Below are positions 61,106 through 64,000 of a DNA stretch of 64,000 bases, piece by piece. Source of the DNA: Corynebacterium mastitidis DSM 44356 (lineage in GTDB: Bacteria; Actinomycetota; Actinomycetes; Mycobacteriales; Mycobacteriaceae). Position 1 is the first letter of the stretch. The number at the start of each line of letters is the position of its first letter. Location: positions 248,001 through 312,000 of the forward strand of contig NZ_AQXB01000001.1 of NCBI RefSeq assembly GCF_000375365.1. The letters run 5' to 3'. The position numbers and the translations under genes are program-made. The notes beneath the pieces are model-generated. The model made no database searches, had not been told where the DNA came from, and saw nothing but the letters and a program-made list of their open reading frames with translations.

Positions 61106-62536
61106 TTACTCCACGTGCCGTGCGATCACGTCCTTGACCTCCTCCACGCTACGGGAAACGCTCAGCACCCGCCGAGGGGCGTCCATGATGCCCGCAAAGC
61201 GCTCGGGAACCGGTGGCTCCGTGCCCGTGGCCTCCCTGATCGTGTCCGCGAACTTCACCGGCAGGGCCGTCTCCAGGCACACGATCGGCCCCTGCACCTC
61301 CCGGCGCCAGCGGCGGGCCACCACCAGGCCGTCGGCGGTGTGCGGGTCCACGAGCACCCCCAGCCTGCGGTGCAGGTCCCCGATCTCGCGCACCCGGTCC
61401 TCGTGGGTCGAGGCCCCCGAGGCGAAGCCGTAACGCCCAGCAACCAGGGCGAACGCCTCCTCGCCCCCGAGGTCGAAGCCACCCTCCTTCACCCTCGCGC
61501 CAAAGAGGTCCCGCGTGCGCTCGGCGTCCCGGCCGAGGAGATCAAAGACGAACCTCTCGAAGTTGGAGGCGCGGGAAATGTCCATGGAGGGGCTGGACGT
61601 CTCCCGCGTCTCCTCCGAGGAGCGCACGCGGTACCGCCCGGTGCGGAAGAACTCGTCCAGCACGTCGTTTTCATTGGTGGCCACGATGAGGCGGTCGATG
61701 GGCACGCCCATCTGGCGGGCCACGTGCCCCGCGCAGATGTCGCCGAAGTTCCCGGTGGGAACGCTGAAGCTCACCTTCTGGTCGTTGCGCTCGGTCACCC
61801 GCAGCCAGCAGGACACGTAGTACACCACCTGCGCCATGAGGCGGGCCCAGTTGATGGAGTTCACCGCGCCGATGTGATATTTGCTCTTGAAGTCCGCGTC
61901 GGCGGAGATGGCCTTCACCACGTCCTGGCAGTCGTCGAATACGCCGTTGAGGGCCATGTTCACGATGTTGTCATCGTCAAGGCCAAACATCTGCGCCTGC
62001 TGGAAGGGGGTCATGCGCCCCGCCGGGGTGAGCATAAACACGCTCACGCGCCTGCGGCCCCGCATGGCGTATTCCGCGGAGGAGCCGGTATCCCCGGAGG
62101 TGGCGCCGAGGATGTTCAGCGGCCGATCCCTCCGTCCCAGCTCGTACTCGAACAGCTCGCCCAAAAGCTGCATCGCCATGTCCTTAAACGCCGCCGTGGG
62201 GCCCTGGGAGAGGTGCCCGATGTAGAGGTCGTCCTCCAGGGCGCTGACCGGCACGATCTGCTCATCGTCGAACACGGGGTAGCGGTAGGCGCGCGCGGCG
62301 ATGGCATCGATGTCTGCCTCGGGGATGTCGTCGATAAAGAGCTTGAGGATCTCCGCCGCCAGGGCGGCGTAGCCCTCCTCGTTCAGAACGCCGCGCAGCC
62401 GGGCCAGGTCTGCCTCCGCCAGGCGGGGGTATTCCTCGGGCACGTAGAGCCCGCCGTCCGGGGCAAGACCGCCCAGCAAAATATCGGTGAAGCGGGCGGG
62501 GCGTGCGGTGCAGTCGCGGGTAGATATGTAGCGCAT
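61106..62536 (-). CDS. thrC: Threonine synthase
   Basis: PLP enzyme converting O-phosphohomoserine to threonine. The 476-residue protein is the long bacterial/fungal type: RYISTRDCTARPARFTDIL, the PLP lysine in PTAAFKDMAMQLLGE, ATSGDTGSSAEYAM, and SVPTGNFGDICAGHVA. The ATG at 62536 has no Shine-Dalgarno, but TAGAAT (minus strand 62548-62553) lies close upstream, indicating a very short or absent leader; a TTG three codons earlier is less likely. Confidence 0.95.
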   Translation of the reverse strand: MRYISTRDCTARPARFTDILLGGLAPDGGLYVPEEYPRLAEADLARLRGVLNEEGYAALAAEILKLFIDDIPEADIDAIAARAYRYPVFDDEQIVPVSALEDDLYIGHLSQGPTAAFKDMAMQLLGELFEYELGRRDRPLNILGATSGDTGSSAEYAMRGRRRVSVFMLTPAGRMTPFQQAQMFGLDDDNIVNMALNGVFDDCQDVVKAISADADFKSKYHIGAVNSINWARLMAQVVYYVSCWLRVTERNDQKVSFSVPTGNFGDICAGHVARQMGVPIDRLIVATNENDVLDEFFRTGRYRVRSSEETRETSSPSMDISRASNFERFVFDLLGRDAERTRDLFGARVKEGGFDLGGEEAFALVAGRYGFASGASTHEDRVREIGDLHRRLGVLVDPHTADGLVVARRWRREVQGPIVCLETALPVKFADTIREATGTEPPVPERFAGIMDAPRRVLSVSRSVEEVKDVIARHVE

Positions 62537-62650
62537 GGGCGCCAATTCTAGCCTGTTTGCACCGCTTAGGTCCCCTTTTTCTCCCTCGTTTTCCGTGCTC
62601 CGCCGCGCGCCGGAGAATCCGCCGATCTCAGCGCGGGTGCGCGCCCCCGC

Positions 62651-62881
62651 CTAGTCAGCCGCCTCCGCGACGCCGAGCGGCAGCATCCCCAGGTCCTCGT
62701 TGAGGCTGCGCCAGGTGCTCATCTGCCGCCGAAAGGGGATGGAATACTCGCGGCGCCACTCCTCCACCGTCAGCGCGGAGTCCTTGTCCTTCTCCTCCCC
62801 GCCCACGGCAAGCACCAACCCCATCGCCAGCGCTCCGGCCAGCCCGCCTCCCACGAGCGTCCTTGTCTGCACGATCCTCAT
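62651..62881 (-). CDS. Small membrane-anchored or secreted protein, function unknown
   Basis: A 76-residue protein with a basic start, one hydrophobic segment (LVGGGLAGALAMGLVLAVGG, residues 9-28) and a charged mature part (DSALTVEEWRREYSIPFRRQ then MSTWRSLNEDLGMLPLG). AAAGGAGG six bases before the ATG strongly supports it. No AxA cleavage site is evident, so an N-terminal anchor is likely. No family recognised. Confidence 0.72.
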   Translation of the reverse strand: MRIVQTRTLVGGGLAGALAMGLVLAVGGEEKDKDSALTVEEWRREYSIPFRRQMSTWRSLNEDLGMLPLGVAEAAD

Positions 62882-62971
62882 CGCAGTCCTCCTTTCCTCT
62901 CCCCCGGGGATGCTACGGAGGAAAGATCCCCGTTGCGTGTCCGGCGCCTGGGATAGTCGTGGGAGTGTGCT

Positions 62972-63235
62972 TTATCGTCGCGGTGGTTCCTGGCGGCCCG
63001 TTAAAATATCGATCACGCTGCGCACGGCCGCCTCCCCCACCCCGTTGTGGGGCGCACCGGTGGCCTCCGGCGCGCTACGGCGCGGGCTGTGCGCGCGCAC
63101 GGAGAGCGTCAGGTTCTGCGTATCGACGTCGATGGCGCTGCTGTCCTCCGCTCCCGCGCTACGCGCCGCAGACACGAGGGCCTCCAGGTCACCGAGGGTG
63201 GCGCCGTGCAGGTCGAGGGCGAGATGAAGGGCCAC
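62972..63235 (-). CDS. Small conserved-type hypothetical protein
   Basis: An 87-residue soluble protein: LHLALDLHGATLGDLEALVS at the start, AGAEDSSAIDVDTQNLTLSV (strand-like) and GVGEAAVRSVIDILTGRQEP at the end. The alternation of strand and helix is that of a small alpha/beta domain. AAGGAGG lies seven bases before the GTG start. It follows glnE on the same strand. Function unknown. Confidence 0.72.
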   Translation of the reverse strand: MALHLALDLHGATLGDLEALVSAARSAGAEDSSAIDVDTQNLTLSVRAHSPRRSAPEATGAPHNGVGEAAVRSVIDILTGRQEPPRR

Positions 63236-63319
63236 GGGTTTGCCTCCTTGGGGTATGCGCGCGGGATTGCTCGCGCGGGGCGGATGGTATCCAGGGCCCA
63301 GCCTAACCGCCGCGCGCTC

Positions 63320-64000
63320 CTACCGCATGGAGGGCTCACCCCAGAACACCTCGTCCACCACCCTGCGCGCCCTGCGCGTTTTGCGCAGGTAATCCTCCAG
63401 AAAGCTCTGGTACTGCGCGGGCTCCCACCCGGCCGCACCGGCCACCTGGGCCAACTGCGGGCCCGGCTGGGGAATCTGATCCGTGCGCTTGCCCCGGACC
63501 AAAACCAGGGCGTTGCGCACGTTGGTGGCCTCCAGCCACGCCTCCCGGAGCACGCGCACCTGCTCGGGTGGGATGATCTCCTCGGTCTCCAGCACGTCCA
63601 GCACCTCCAGCGTGGAGGTATTGTGCAGCGCCGGATGCTCGTGCGCGTGCATCATGATGAGAAGCTGCACCGTCCACTCGATGTCCGTGAGCGCGCCTCG
63701 CCCCAGCTTGGTGTGTGTGTTGCGGTCCGCGCCGCGCGGCAGCCTCTCCTCGTCCACCCGCGCCTTCATCCTGCGCACCTCGCGGATGGCGGCCGGGGAC
63801 ATGCCCTCCTCGGGGTACCGGAACTGGTCGATCATGTGCAGGAACTCCGTTCCCACCTCCCGGTCCCCCGCGACCACCGTGGCCCGCAGGAGCGCCTGGG
63901 TCTCCCACACCTGGCCCCAGGACGAGTAGTACCGCCGGTACGACTCGATGGAGCGCACCACCGCTCCGCTACGCCCCTCCGGACGCAGCCCGAGGTCCAC
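63320..64000 (-). CDS. glnE: Glutamine synthetase adenylyltransferase, C-terminal part (partial)
   Basis: Bifunctional enzyme that adenylylates and deadenylylates glutamine synthetase according to nitrogen status. Only the last 226 residues are inside the window; the gene starts beyond base 64000. The segment begins in the second nucleotidyltransferase domain ([12 protein letters not shown]), followed by [36 protein letters not shown] and the C-terminal helical domain with [16 protein letters not shown]. The partner glnA with its target Tyr lies about 10 kb away. Confidence 0.93.
   Translation of the reverse strand: MDLGLRPEGRSGAVVRSIESYRRYYSSWGQVWETQALLRATVVAGDREVGTEFLHMIDQFRYPEEGMSPAAIREVRRMKARVDEERLPRGADRNTHTKLGRGALTDIEWTVQLLIMMHAHEHPALHNTSTLEVLDVLETEEIIPPEQVRVLREAWLEATNVRNALVLVRGKRTDQIPQPGPQLAQVAGAAGWEPAQYQSFLEDYLRKTRRARRVVDEVFWGEPSMR

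Overview
The window is a high-GC chromosomal segment of a Corynebacterium species. Gene order and protein content match the corynebacterial/mycobacterial core: an mra/mur division cluster, a lipomannan/PIM region (idsA-mptA-wHTH-pknL-aroG-mptC-plsC-pimB'), a qcrCAB/ctaE/ctaCF respiratory cluster beside an LtsA-type asnB, and lipBA-glnA ending at glnE. It is not simply C. glutamicum-like: a complete gcvP-gcvT-gcvH set lies between the lipoyl-E2 gene and lipB, and the cobalamin genes are reduced to one divergent cobT-like gene. No rRNA, tRNA, CRISPR array, insertion sequence or prophage was seen.

Layout. 1-9.4 kb (minus): mraZ-rsmH-ftsL-ftsI-murE-murF-mraY-murD (murD cut by the window edge), led by an array of MraZ-type GTGGGG boxes. 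9.9-11.7 kb: DUF3040 and HEPN-type genes divergent from a GNAT gene across a LexA-like palindrome. 11.7-25.1 kb: prenyl diphosphate synthase, two polyprenyl-phosphomannose-type mannosyltransferases, the PASTA kinase PknL and its wHTH neighbour, DAHP synthase, an exoribonuclease, an acyltransferase-3 membrane protein, PlsC, glucokinase and PimB'. 25.1-28.2 kb: two NlpC/P60 endopeptidases, the upstream one behind an apparent c-di-AMP (ydaO) riboswitch. 28.2-34.6 kb: the bc1-aa3 supercomplex genes. 35-44.3 kb: asnB/ltsA, an IscA-type protein, DUF3043, cobT-like, ilvE, pepA and sucB/aceF. 44.4-50.8 kb: gcvPTH-lipBA, which puts a lipoylated H-protein beside the enzymes that lipoylate it. 50.8-53.7 kb: DUF4191, RDD and glnA. 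53.7-58.3 kb is more accessory: a frameshifted MFS gene, a secreted trypsin-like protease, an NAD(P)-binding protein, a small secreted protein and a Nudix hydrolase. 58.3-60.5 kb: a compact module of two roadblock/LC7 proteins, a Ras-like GTPase and a proline-rich protein. 60.5-64 kb: a 46-residue gene, a VOC protein, thrC, two small conserved-looking genes and the 3' end of glnE.

Themes. Most genes serve the envelope: peptidoglycan precursors, septal transpeptidation, LM/LAM mannan, phosphatidylinositol mannosides, meso-DAP amidation and peptidoglycan hydrolysis. The rest are respiration and lipoate, glycine and glutamine metabolism. The strongest candidates for something undescribed are the roadblock-GTPase module with its broken or recoded proline-rich partner, the SOS-box HEPN/GNAT locus, and the CobT homologue lacking its catalytic glutamate.

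All calls come from reading the sequence and from family knowledge; no database or structure search was run. Start codons were moved from the longest open frame wherever a ribosome binding site, a coupled stop or known homologous N-termini decided.
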